Source of the DNA: Sulfurospirillum diekertiae
GTDB lineage: Bacteria > Campylobacterota > Campylobacteria > Campylobacterales > Sulfurospirillaceae
DNA: 64,000 nt
Assembly: GCF_011769985.2 (NCBI RefSeq)
Contig: NZ_CP039734.2
Location: forward strand, 1,116,001-1,180,000
Direction: 5' to 3'
Under the pieces are notes generated by a model that saw only the letters and a program-made list of their open reading frames with translations, did no database searches and was not told where the DNA came from. Positions within the stretch are counted from its first letter, which is position 1, and every line of letters begins with the position of its first letter. Shown one piece after another: positions 9,695-16,430 of the stretch. The position numbers and the translations under genes were made by a program.

Positions 9695-10511
9695 ATTAGA
9701 AGCACAAATCAAAGAGGGTCGTTTGATTCCATTTATTGGGATGGGTGTCTTTAAAGAGACTAAAACAGAAGATGGTGAGCAAATACCATTTGATAGTGAT
9801 TCAATGATTTTACGTCTGAATGGTGGTCGCGCAATGTCTCAGCGCTTGATGTATGAGTATTCTCGTGCTGCGATGAGTTTGGAACAACGTAAAGGACGAC
9901 CTTATATTGAGCAGATGACCAATCATATTTTTACGTTTAAACCTTATCCTATGCCCTTAGTCTATACGTGGCTTAAAACATTAATGCCTCGTTATGTCAT
10001 TGATCTTAATTTAGATGATTCGCTTTTGAAGCTTTATGCGGATAGAGACCATTTTTTAGTGACAGGTGTGAGCCGCGTTATGGCAGGGTATGATCGCTTT
10101 TTGGTATACATGTATACGGCTTCCAGTCAAGAGTATAAACGTGTGGATAAAGAGTTGCTCAGCCAAATGTTACCCATTCTCTTTAAGCCTTTGGGATGTA
10201 CTGTACCTGAAAAAAGCTTTATTATCAGTGATGCAGACTTTGTGGATTGGCTTACCGAGGCCATGGGTGGTTATGCCCTTCCTCCTTTTTTAAAAACCTT
10301 CAAAAATGACAAAAGTTATCTTTTTTTAGGGATTGATTTTGACCGTGATACCTATAGAATGGTGGCGAATGAAGTCACATTAGGATTGAGTGGTGGCTAT
10401 TTGGTGAATGATAAAGAAGAGATGAGTAAAAAAGAAGAGAAGTTTTTAACATCTCATAAAATTGAAAAATTTAGCACTTCGTTAGAAGCTTTTCTGAAGA
10501 GTGCAGAGTAG
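9681..10511 (+). CDS. SIR2-like domain protein
   Basis: A 276-residue protein starting with GTG (ribosome site AAGGA at 9670-9674) and overlapping nifA by 14 bases. The N-terminal IPFIGMGVF resembles the nucleotide-binding start of SIR2-like folds, and VIDLNLDDSLLKLY with DHFLVTGVS matches the later parts of such proteins. I see no zinc-binding cysteines. The translational coupling to nifA suggests a regulatory or accessory role in nitrogen fixation, but the reaction, if any, is unknown. Confidence 0.6.
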   Translation: MKKSELEAQIKEGRLIPFIGMGVFKETKTEDGEQIPFDSDSMILRLNGGRAMSQRLMYEYSRAAMSLEQRKGRPYIEQMTNHIFTFKPYPMPLVYTWLKTLMPRYVIDLNLDDSLLKLYADRDHFLVTGVSRVMAGYDRFLVYMYTASSQEYKRVDKELLSQMLPILFKPLGCTVPEKSFIISDADFVDWLTEAMGGYALPPFLKTFKNDKSYLFLGIDFDRDTYRMVANEVTLGLSGGYLVNDKEEMSKKEEKFLTSHKIEKFSTSLEAFLKSAE

Positions 10512-10535
10512 GTTTTGAGGGTTTTGCAAACTCTC

Positions 10536-10568
10536 TGTAGTTTTCCAAGCAAAACTTGGAAAACTACA
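10536..10568. terminator. Perfect inverted repeat between convergent genes
   Basis: Arms TGTAGTTTTCCAAG (10536-10549) and CTTGGAAAACTACA (10555-10568) pair perfectly over 14 bases around a CAAAA loop. It lies between the ends of the SIR2-like gene and the superoxide reductase gene, so it can serve as a two-way terminator. A strong T-run is missing on both sides. Confidence 0.65.
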
Positions 10569-10585
10569 CGAATGTTTTAAAGAGA

Positions 10586-10978
10586 TTATTCTTCGACAGT
10601 TACTTCGACAGGATCACTTTCCCAAACACCATGTTTTGTACAGTAGCTTTGTGCAACAAGGTTCAGTTTTTTACCTGTTGGAACGATGGTAAAGGTCACT
10701 TCAGCTTGTCCTTTTTTATCTTGTCCACCAAGGGTTCCGGCAATAAAATCAGCACGTGCTAACAGTACATCTCCATTGAAAAGTTGTATATTGGCAATGT
10801 AATGATCAAAATCATCGGGATGAGTATACGCATTTCCAACTTTTATAGTCACTTTAAACGGCGCATTTTGTTTTGCCGTAGCATTACAGGTAATAAATGG
10901 AGAGTGTCTATCGATGTAATCTTTACGTGCTTCTCTCTCAACAGTGTCAATATCAACATAACGATTGATTTTTGGCAT
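10586..10978 (-). CDS. Superoxide reductase (neelaredoxin/desulfoferrodoxin family)
   Basis: A 130-residue single-domain protein. The iron ligands of the family's catalytic centre can be placed: His in DRHSPFI, two His in HPDDFDHYI, and the Cys-His pair in CTKHGVWES. There is no N-terminal rubredoxin-like domain, so it belongs to the short (neelaredoxin) form. It would reduce superoxide to peroxide in the cytoplasm. The usual EKH motif before the first ligand reads DRH here, so the catalytic lysine is replaced by arginine; a few natural superoxide reductases also lack it. A palindrome upstream (11053-11067) may control it. Confidence 0.8.
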   Translation of the reverse strand: MPKINRYVDIDTVEREARKDYIDRHSPFITCNATAKQNAPFKVTIKVGNAYTHPDDFDHYIANIQLFNGDVLLARADFIAGTLGGQDKKGQAEVTFTIVPTGKKLNLVAQSYCTKHGVWESDPVEVTVEE

Positions 10979-11052
10979 TTATAACTCCTTTTTAATATTT
11001 AGTGATGAAATGATATTACATTTTCATGCAAATGTCTCTTAAGAAAGGGATA

Positions 11053-11067
11053 AAATAAGTCTTATTT
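11053..11067. promoter_or_regulatory. Palindrome upstream of the superoxide reductase gene
   Basis: AAATAAG-T-CTTATTT is a perfect 7-base inverted repeat about 75 bases upstream of the superoxide reductase start. Its placement suits a regulator operator, but the sequence is AT-rich and no regulator can be named. Confidence 0.35.
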
Positions 11068-11079
11068 ATATTTGTTTAA

Positions 11080-11100
11080 GGAGCAGAAAGTTTCTGCCCC
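11080..11100 (-). terminator. Hairpin after the HdrB-like gene
   Basis: GGAGCAGAAA and TTTCTGCCCC form a 10-base stem with one wobble pair, 15 bases beyond the stop at 11115. The following minus-strand sequence is AT-rich but lacks a clean T-run. Confidence 0.5.
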
Positions 11101-11114
11101 CTCATAAGAAAGTT

Positions 11115-11960
11115 TTAGATAAGTGTAATGGCAACTTTGTGCTGGTCGAGTCCAATGCTCTTTTTATGCGTTTCACCCAAAGCGAGGAGTAGTAGTTCCG
11201 CAAGGCTTAAAACACTTAAGCCAATCTCTCGACCTACAATTTTTTCAAGCTCTTTTTGGTAAAAATCAAACATGATAAAGCTACGGGCATCACTCACTAG
11301 TACAAAATCAGCAGCATTGTCAAACATATCGAGCATGACTTTTGAAGCAAGTTTTTTAGCCAAAAGAGGCGACGCATCATAGACTTCAAAACCATCACTT
11401 TCAAACGTACTCGCATGTTTAATTTGCTTGAGTTTGATAAGATCAAGGAGTTGTGTGAATAGCTCTTCTTTGCGGTATTTTTTGGCACGGCAAGAATTTG
11501 AGCCTAAGAAAAGGGCTGTTTGAAAGTTTTCAAATGGTTTTTTGAGTAAACTAGTTAGTTTTTCAGTGCCTATCTCTTCGATAAGAAGTTCTTCCAGTGA
11601 AATGACATTCGCATTGAGATTAAGAGAAAGATTGTGCTTTTCCAACCGCAATGCAATTTCAAATTTGAGATTAGAATCATTGAGTAAAATCTCTTTGGTA
11701 TGGGCATGGCAGACAAGAGAACTTTGTTCAAAACAGAGAATATCACGTTTTTGCTCAGCAGCCAATGTAAGATTGTACGCATAATGCTCTAAAAACTTGA
11801 GACGATCAAGTCCCATGTATTCGCTTCCAAGATCATTTTTTGCCCCTTTGAAGGAGATGGCATCTATCTGTAAAAATTCGATGAGTTTTTTTGCGGATGT
11901 AATTAAGGGTGCAGTTTTTTCACGGTGAATAATAGCATCAAAAAGAAGATAACTTTTCAT
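11115..11960 (-). CDS. HdrB/SdhE-like protein lacking the CCG cysteines
   Basis: A 281-residue protein. Its layout follows the HdrB/SdhE (CCG-domain) family: ICFEQ-type motif at LCFEQSSLVCHAHTKEILL where a CxxC normally sits, then VISLEELLIEEIG and LTSLLKKPFENFQTALFLG, matching the HxxELLxExIG and VKKPLxGLKxAxYxGC stretches, then KLASKVMLDMFDNAADFVLV. Only three cysteines remain, and SDARSFIMFD stands where active members have a CPxC motif. So the fold is probably kept while the iron-sulfur cluster is lost. The start is the ATG at 11960 behind AAGGAAACC; an upstream in-frame extension has no support. It lies 10 bases after the DUF5644 gene and surely shares its transcript. Function unknown. 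Confidence 0.65.
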   Translation of the reverse strand: MKSYLLFDAIIHREKTAPLITSAKKLIEFLQIDAISFKGAKNDLGSEYMGLDRLKFLEHYAYNLTLAAEQKRDILCFEQSSLVCHAHTKEILLNDSNLKFEIALRLEKHNLSLNLNANVISLEELLIEEIGTEKLTSLLKKPFENFQTALFLGSNSCRAKKYRKEELFTQLLDLIKLKQIKHASTFESDGFEVYDASPLLAKKLASKVMLDMFDNAADFVLVSDARSFIMFDFYQKELEKIVGREIGLSVLSLAELLLLALGETHKKSIGLDQHKVAITLI

Positions 11961-11970
11961 AATGGTTTCC

Positions 11971-12648
11971 TTACATAAGATCGATGTGATGAGAAAATTT
12001 TTCAACGAGCGTGTTTGCAAATGGTCGGTGTTTCATCACCTCATTTTTCAGCTCTGTAATTTTTTTCTCAACATCTGCGCCACAAGGATAAATTTTCTTG
12101 CACAATCTTACATGTAAAAAGAGACCTGTATGTTCATTGGCAACAATTTCTAGGATTTCACGTTTTCGATCAGGATGTTTTTGGATCATATCGTAGGCAA
12201 ACGCAAAAAGGGCGTCACCTTGAAAGTCTTCTACAAATTCAAGGACACTGGAAGCATAGTAATAGATGATATACTGATCGTACAGTGCTTTGTCTTTTGC
12301 CTCAACGAAAGCTTCAAGCAATTTAAATTTTTTGTCAAAATTGCCGGTATTGATGATCATATCTTTGGTAACATGTTTGGTATTGAGAGGCTCTAACGTC
12401 AGTGATTTTCCAAAAGAGTTGATAATGCCATCAATGGAGACATGACTAAAAAGGGCTTTTCCATTGATTTTAAGGGCAGCAAGATCACCTTTTGGATAGT
12501 CAAAACTACCATCTTCTATTTGAATAAGTGCTAGAAGGTCATTCACATTTTTACTTCTATCTATGGTAATAAAATGCTTTTTATAATAAGGTAAAAAATC
12601 CGTTGTAGCGTCAAAGCGAAAGACGCTCAGCTCGAGTTTACACTCCAT
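11971..12648 (-). CDS. DUF5644 protein, resembles a degenerate FrdB/SdhB
   Basis: A 225-residue protein with a two-part pattern like the iron-sulfur subunit of fumarate reductase. LAALKINGKALFSHVSID and LTLEPLNTKHVTKDMIIN line up with the family's CAMRINGKPALAC and LxIEPLxxxPVIRDLVVD, but the cysteine cluster before KINGK is replaced by SFDYPKGDL. Near the C-terminus CKKIYPCGADV recalls CxxVCPxGINP with most ligands gone. Only three cysteines are present. It is encoded together with an HdrB-like protein that shows the same loss. I infer a paralogous pair derived from a methylmenaquinol:fumarate-reductase-like complex, now with another role. Confidence 0.6.
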   Translation of the reverse strand: MECKLELSVFRFDATTDFLPYYKKHFITIDRSKNVNDLLALIQIEDGSFDYPKGDLAALKINGKALFSHVSIDGIINSFGKSLTLEPLNTKHVTKDMIINTGNFDKKFKLLEAFVEAKDKALYDQYIIYYYASSVLEFVEDFQGDALFAFAYDMIQKHPDRKREILEIVANEHTGLFLHVRLCKKIYPCGADVEKKITELKNEVMKHRPFANTLVEKFSHHIDLM

Positions 12649-12803
12649 AATTGAGGACTCCTTTTAGGTATATGATCTATTTTAGCGCAAGATTACTTAA
12701 GTGTAACTCTAATATTTTAAGTGATTTTCGTGTGACGAAGGGGACTAATGGCTTCTTAATGCACAACATCTTACAATAGGAGAGTTTAATCAAAGAGGCT
12801 CTT

Positions 12804-13628
12804 ATGTCAAAAGAGGCGTTTTTTATCTCAGAATTTTCCAGTCAACACATTGGCGATGATGGTGCCGTTGTTGGGGATTTTGTCTATTCAAAAGATCTGT
12901 TTTGCGAAGATATTCACTTTAAGCGTTCATGGATGAGTCTAACACAGATCGCGCAAAAAAGTATGCTTGTCAATCTTTCCGATGCAATTGCGATGAATGC
13001 GAAACCTAAGTGGGTGCTTATTGGCATAGTGATGCCAAAGCATTTTACGTACGAACAACTGCGCGAATTAAGTACAGGGTTTCAAAATGTAGCACGTGCG
13101 TATGGGGTCGAGATTATTGGTGGGGATACTACTGCTGGGGATAAATTGATGATTTCCATCACCATCATTGCCAAACGTCCTTCCAAGGTGCTTTACCGTA
13201 GTGGCGCAAAGCTTGGAGACTTGGTTGCCTTTACGGGAACACTGGGGCGTTCTTATCAAGAACTTACACGGCTGTTGCGCGGAGGTCATGTAGGGAAAGA
13301 CTCACGGTTTAAGAAGCCTGTGTTAAAAGCAACTTTTGTCGCTAAAGCTTCTAAGCATCTTAATGCAGGCATGGACATCTCTGATGGTCTTTCCAAAGAC
13401 CTCTCCAGATTGCTTAAAGCTAGCGGAAATTTAGGTTTACATGTAAAGCATACATTGGCCAAGCAAACGCTGTGTAGCGGGGAAGAGTATGAGATGCTTT
13501 TTAGTTTTGATGCACGTAAAAAAAAGATTGTAGAACGTATTGCCAAACAGACACGCACACCGATTACGATTGTAGGAAAAACAGTGCGCAAGCGTTATGT
13601 GTGCCGTTGTAAAGAACACCACTTTTGA
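12804..13628 (+). CDS. thiL: Thiamine-monophosphate kinase ThiL
   Basis: A 274-residue kinase that makes thiamine diphosphate from the monophosphate. Landmarks are HIGDDGAVV at the N-terminus (metal-binding aspartates), VNLSDAIAMNA, IIGGDTTAGDKLMISIT, AGMDISDGLSKDLSRL and SGEEYEMLF. It is shorter than most ThiL proteins (about 310-330), with the loss spread over loops and the C-terminus, but every core motif is present. Thiamine salvage genes lie 7 kb away behind a riboswitch; I see no riboswitch at this gene. A palindrome copy lies at 13437. Confidence 0.9.
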   Translation: MSKEAFFISEFSSQHIGDDGAVVGDFVYSKDLFCEDIHFKRSWMSLTQIAQKSMLVNLSDAIAMNAKPKWVLIGIVMPKHFTYEQLRELSTGFQNVARAYGVEIIGGDTTAGDKLMISITIIAKRPSKVLYRSGAKLGDLVAFTGTLGRSYQELTRLLRGGHVGKDSRFKKPVLKATFVAKASKHLNAGMDISDGLSKDLSRLLKASGNLGLHVKHTLAKQTLCSGEEYEMLFSFDARKKKIVERIAKQTRTPITIVGKTVRKRYVCRCKEHHF

Positions 13629-13707
13629 TTTTTACACGCTAAAGCTACATTGACCACTAGGGAACTAAAGCTAGCCTCTTTGAGGCAGAAACATTTTAAG
13701 GACAGTT

Positions 13708-14793
13708 ATGAACAGACAATTTTTTCTCACCCATTCGCCGATTAATGCGATGTTTACTAAAAATAGCAGTGACTTCGTTGTCAGTGAAATTCCGCTCTAT
13801 CCTTTCAGCAGCGAGGGCGAGCATCTGGTTTTACATGTAAGGAAAAAAGATATGACAACATGGGATATGCTTCAGTATCTCAGCGAAGTAACAGGATGCA
13901 AAGTGCGTGATTTTGGCTATGCGGGGCTTAAAGATAAAGACGGCATGACGACACAGTACATCTCACTGCATAAAAATTTTGAGCCAAAGCTTGTTAATTT
14001 TACGCATGAAAAGATCAAAATACTGGACACAACGTACCATAACAACAAGATTCGTACAGGACATCTCAAAGGCAACCGCTTTTTTATACGTCTGAAAAAA
14101 GTCAACCCGATTGACGCCAAAAAACTGCAAGATGGACTTAAAAAAATCAGCAAAGAGGGCTTTCCAAACTTTTTTGGATATCAACGCTTTGGTATCGATG
14201 GCGATAATTATATTAAAGGGAAAGCTATCTTAGAGGGAAAACGGAAAGAGCGCAATCCTAAAATGAAAGAGTTTTTTATCAATGCGTACCAGAGTTATCT
14301 TTTCAATACATGGCTTTCTAAGCGCATTGAGATCAGCCGTTTGATCGAAGAGTTTAATGTCGCAGATGCAACAAGAGCGACGAATTTGCCCAAAGAGATG
14401 GTCGAAAGTCTTAAAAAACAACCCCAATTTTTTAAACTGCTTCATGGCGATGTATTGCATCATTATCCTGCAGGAAAAGCATTTGTGTGTGAAAATGTAG
14501 AAGAAGAACTTCCTCGCTTTTTGGAACACGGCATTACGATTGCAGGCTGGTTACTCGGTGGTAAAAATATCCGAGCAGAGTATGAAGCAGGTGTCATTGA
14601 AAAGCAAATCTTTGAAGAGTGTGAACCTTTTTTGGACAAACTCAATGGAAGCCGACGTTTTGCATGGAGCTTTGCGGAAGAGGTTGAGGGCGTTTATAAA
14701 GAGGAAGAGGCATGGTTTGAAATGCACTTTTCTTTGCCTAAAGGCTCGTATGCAACGGTAATTATAGAAGAGCTAATAAAAGTTTCGCTATAA
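13708..14793 (+). CDS. truD: tRNA pseudouridine synthase D
   Basis: A 361-residue enzyme that makes pseudouridine 13 in tRNA-Glu. The catalytic region is GYAGLKDKDGMTTQYISL, with the aspartate of the KDKD stretch; NFFGYQRFGIDGDNY and FINAYQSYLFNTWL are the further TruD hallmarks. Typical length for the family. The ATG at 13708 is preceded by AAGGACAGTT. The stop codon overlaps the -10 box of the RNase P RNA gene. Confidence 0.92.
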   Translation: MNRQFFLTHSPINAMFTKNSSDFVVSEIPLYPFSSEGEHLVLHVRKKDMTTWDMLQYLSEVTGCKVRDFGYAGLKDKDGMTTQYISLHKNFEPKLVNFTHEKIKILDTTYHNNKIRTGHLKGNRFFIRLKKVNPIDAKKLQDGLKKISKEGFPNFFGYQRFGIDGDNYIKGKAILEGKRKERNPKMKEFFINAYQSYLFNTWLSKRIEISRLIEEFNVADATRATNLPKEMVESLKKQPQFFKLLHGDVLHHYPAGKAFVCENVEEELPRFLEHGITIAGWLLGGKNIRAEYEAGVIEKQIFEECEPFLDKLNGSRRFAWSFAEEVEGVYKEEEAWFEMHFSLPKGSYATVIIEELIKVSL

Positions 14794-14794
14794 T
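14789..14794 (+). promoter_or_regulatory. -10 box of rnpB, overlapping the truD stop codon
   Basis: TATAAT spans the TAA stop of truD (14791-14793). The RNase P RNA begins about 14 bases downstream, consistent with a start near 14801-14808. No -35 box stands out. Confidence 0.7.
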
Positions 14795-14807
14795 CTGATC
14801 TTCAAAA

Positions 14808-15205
14808 GGTACAGTAGGTGATTGCTTGAGAGTTTCTCTTAAGAGGAAAGTCCGGGCTGCATATGAGACATGGTTCCGTCTAACGGACGGCTAGGGTAAC
14901 CTAAGGGATTAGTGCAACAGAAAGTAAACTACCATCAAGCCCCTCTTGCGAAAGCATAGCTTTAGTGAGAGGAATTGGAGACAAGCTTTGCTTGTCTCCA
15001 AGAAGACGGTTTAATGGAAAAGGTGAAACGGTGGGGCAAGAGCCCACCAGTGCTTTAAGTAATTAAAGCAGCTATGTAAACCCAACCTGCAGCAAGAAGG
15101 GATGGTTTTGGTCTCATACACGATAAACCCTTCGCTAGAGGTCTACCGCAAGATAGATCGTAGATAAATAATCACCCACGACAGAACCCGGCTTATCGCT
15201 GTACC
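14808..15205 (+). ncRNA. rnpB: RNase P RNA
   Basis: Bacterial type A RNase P RNA, about 398 bases. The 5' end has the conserved GAGGAAAGTCCGGGCT, and the 3' half has ACAGAACCCGGCTTA; the ends pair as GGTACAG (14808-14814) with CTGTACC (15199-15205) to form P1. An internal stem with TTGGAGACAAGC and GCTTGTCTCCAA is also clear. The RNA is the catalytic part of tRNA 5' maturation. A short T-run follows P1. Confidence 0.97.
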
Positions 15206-15238
15206 TTTTGTCAACAAAGCCTAAAAAAAGGATGTTTT

Positions 15239-16426
15239 TTGGAAAACCTTATCTTTTTGGCGCATGTTGTGCTTTTAATGGTACTTTCTCCTATTATTTC
15301 GCGTGTCTTTCGCCTTCCTACTCCTGTTGTTGAAATTTTGCTAGGCTCTTTTGCCGTATGGGTTGGATTTTTACCTGTAGATAATGAAGTCTTCCGTAAT
15401 CTCTCAAAAATTGGTTTTTTTTACTTAATGTTTTTGGCTGGCTTAGAGATAGATATTCAGCGTTTTATACGCTATCGAGATCGTTTTTTAAAAAAAGCTA
15501 TTTTATACTTTATCTGTTTGTACAGTATCTCTTTTATTTTATACCTTTCATTCGGTCTTTCACCTGTTTATATTGTCGCAATTCCAATAGTATCTCTTGG
15601 AATGATTATGGCCCTTATCAATGAACATGGACGTGAGCATAAATGGTTGGAGCTTTCGTTAATCATTGGTGTGATTGGTGAGCTTTTAAGCATTGGAGCA
15701 CTTGTCGTTTTTGATGGCGCTATTACGCATGGTTTGGGGTGGAGCTTTTTCAAAAGTATTTTGATGTTAATTGCGGTTCTGACTTCTTCATATTTTTTAT
15801 ACCGATTGCTCAAAATTATCTTTTGGTGGTACCCAAATCTTAAACGAATTATTATGCCAAATAACGATACGATGCATCAAAGTTTGCGTTTTAGTATGGC
15901 ACTCTTTTTTGTGTTGATTGCTACGATGCAATGGCTTGAAATTGATATGGTTTTAGGCGCTTTTATTGCGGGTATTTTTATTTCTAACTTTTTTGCACAT
16001 AAAAAAGAGCTTCCACATCAGCTTTCTATGTTTGGTTTTGGTTTTTTAGTGCCTCTATTTTTTATTTTTGTTGGAACAACACTTGATCTAAAGATAGTCT
16101 TTACATCGCATATATTAATGCATGCGATTTGGATTGTTATTGCAATGGTAGGAGCACGCCTTGCGAGTTCATTTGCTGCTTATTACAGTTATTTGGGACT
16201 TCGTAGTACCTTTCTTTTTAGCCTTGGTGACTCGATGCCTTTAACCTTTTTAGTTGCTATTGCAACGATTGCTGTCAAAAATGGTGCGATTGGAAGTGAG
16301 GAGTATGCTTCTTTTATTGTGGCGGCTTTGATGGAAGGTATTGTTATTATGACTCTAATCCAGATTTTGATGTATCTTTTTAAACGGTATGATAAGCAAA
16401 ATAAAGAAAAATTTAACGAAGGATAA
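15239..16426 (+). CDS. Cation:proton antiporter (CPA2, Kef/NhaS type)
   Basis: A 395-residue membrane protein with about 12 hydrophobic segments. Family signs are FRLPTPVVEILLGSFAVW near the start, FFYLMFLAGLEID (the conserved acidic FLAGLE motif) and the later VLGAFIAGIFISN. The soluble TrkA-type domain found in full-length Kef proteins is absent. It probably exchanges Na+ or K+ for H+. The start is TTG at 15239, supported by AAAGGA at 15227-15232; the nearby ATG is out of frame. It ends four bases before the next gene. Confidence 0.85.
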   Translation: MENLIFLAHVVLLMVLSPIISRVFRLPTPVVEILLGSFAVWVGFLPVDNEVFRNLSKIGFFYLMFLAGLEIDIQRFIRYRDRFLKKAILYFICLYSISFILYLSFGLSPVYIVAIPIVSLGMIMALINEHGREHKWLELSLIIGVIGELLSIGALVVFDGAITHGLGWSFFKSILMLIAVLTSSYFLYRLLKIIFWWYPNLKRIIMPNNDTMHQSLRFSMALFFVLIATMQWLEIDMVLGAFIAGIFISNFFAHKKELPHQLSMFGFGFLVPLFFIFVGTTLDLKIVFTSHILMHAIWIVIAMVGARLASSFAAYYSYLGLRSTFLFSLGDSMPLTFLVAIATIAVKNGAIGSEEYASFIVAALMEGIVIMTLIQILMYLFKRYDKQNKEKFNEG

Positions 16427-16430
16427 TAGG

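Noticed and set aside
10107..10120. GTATACATGTATAC palindrome inside the SIR2-like gene
   Set aside because: It shares only the ACATGT centre with the dispersed element and occurs once; not counted.
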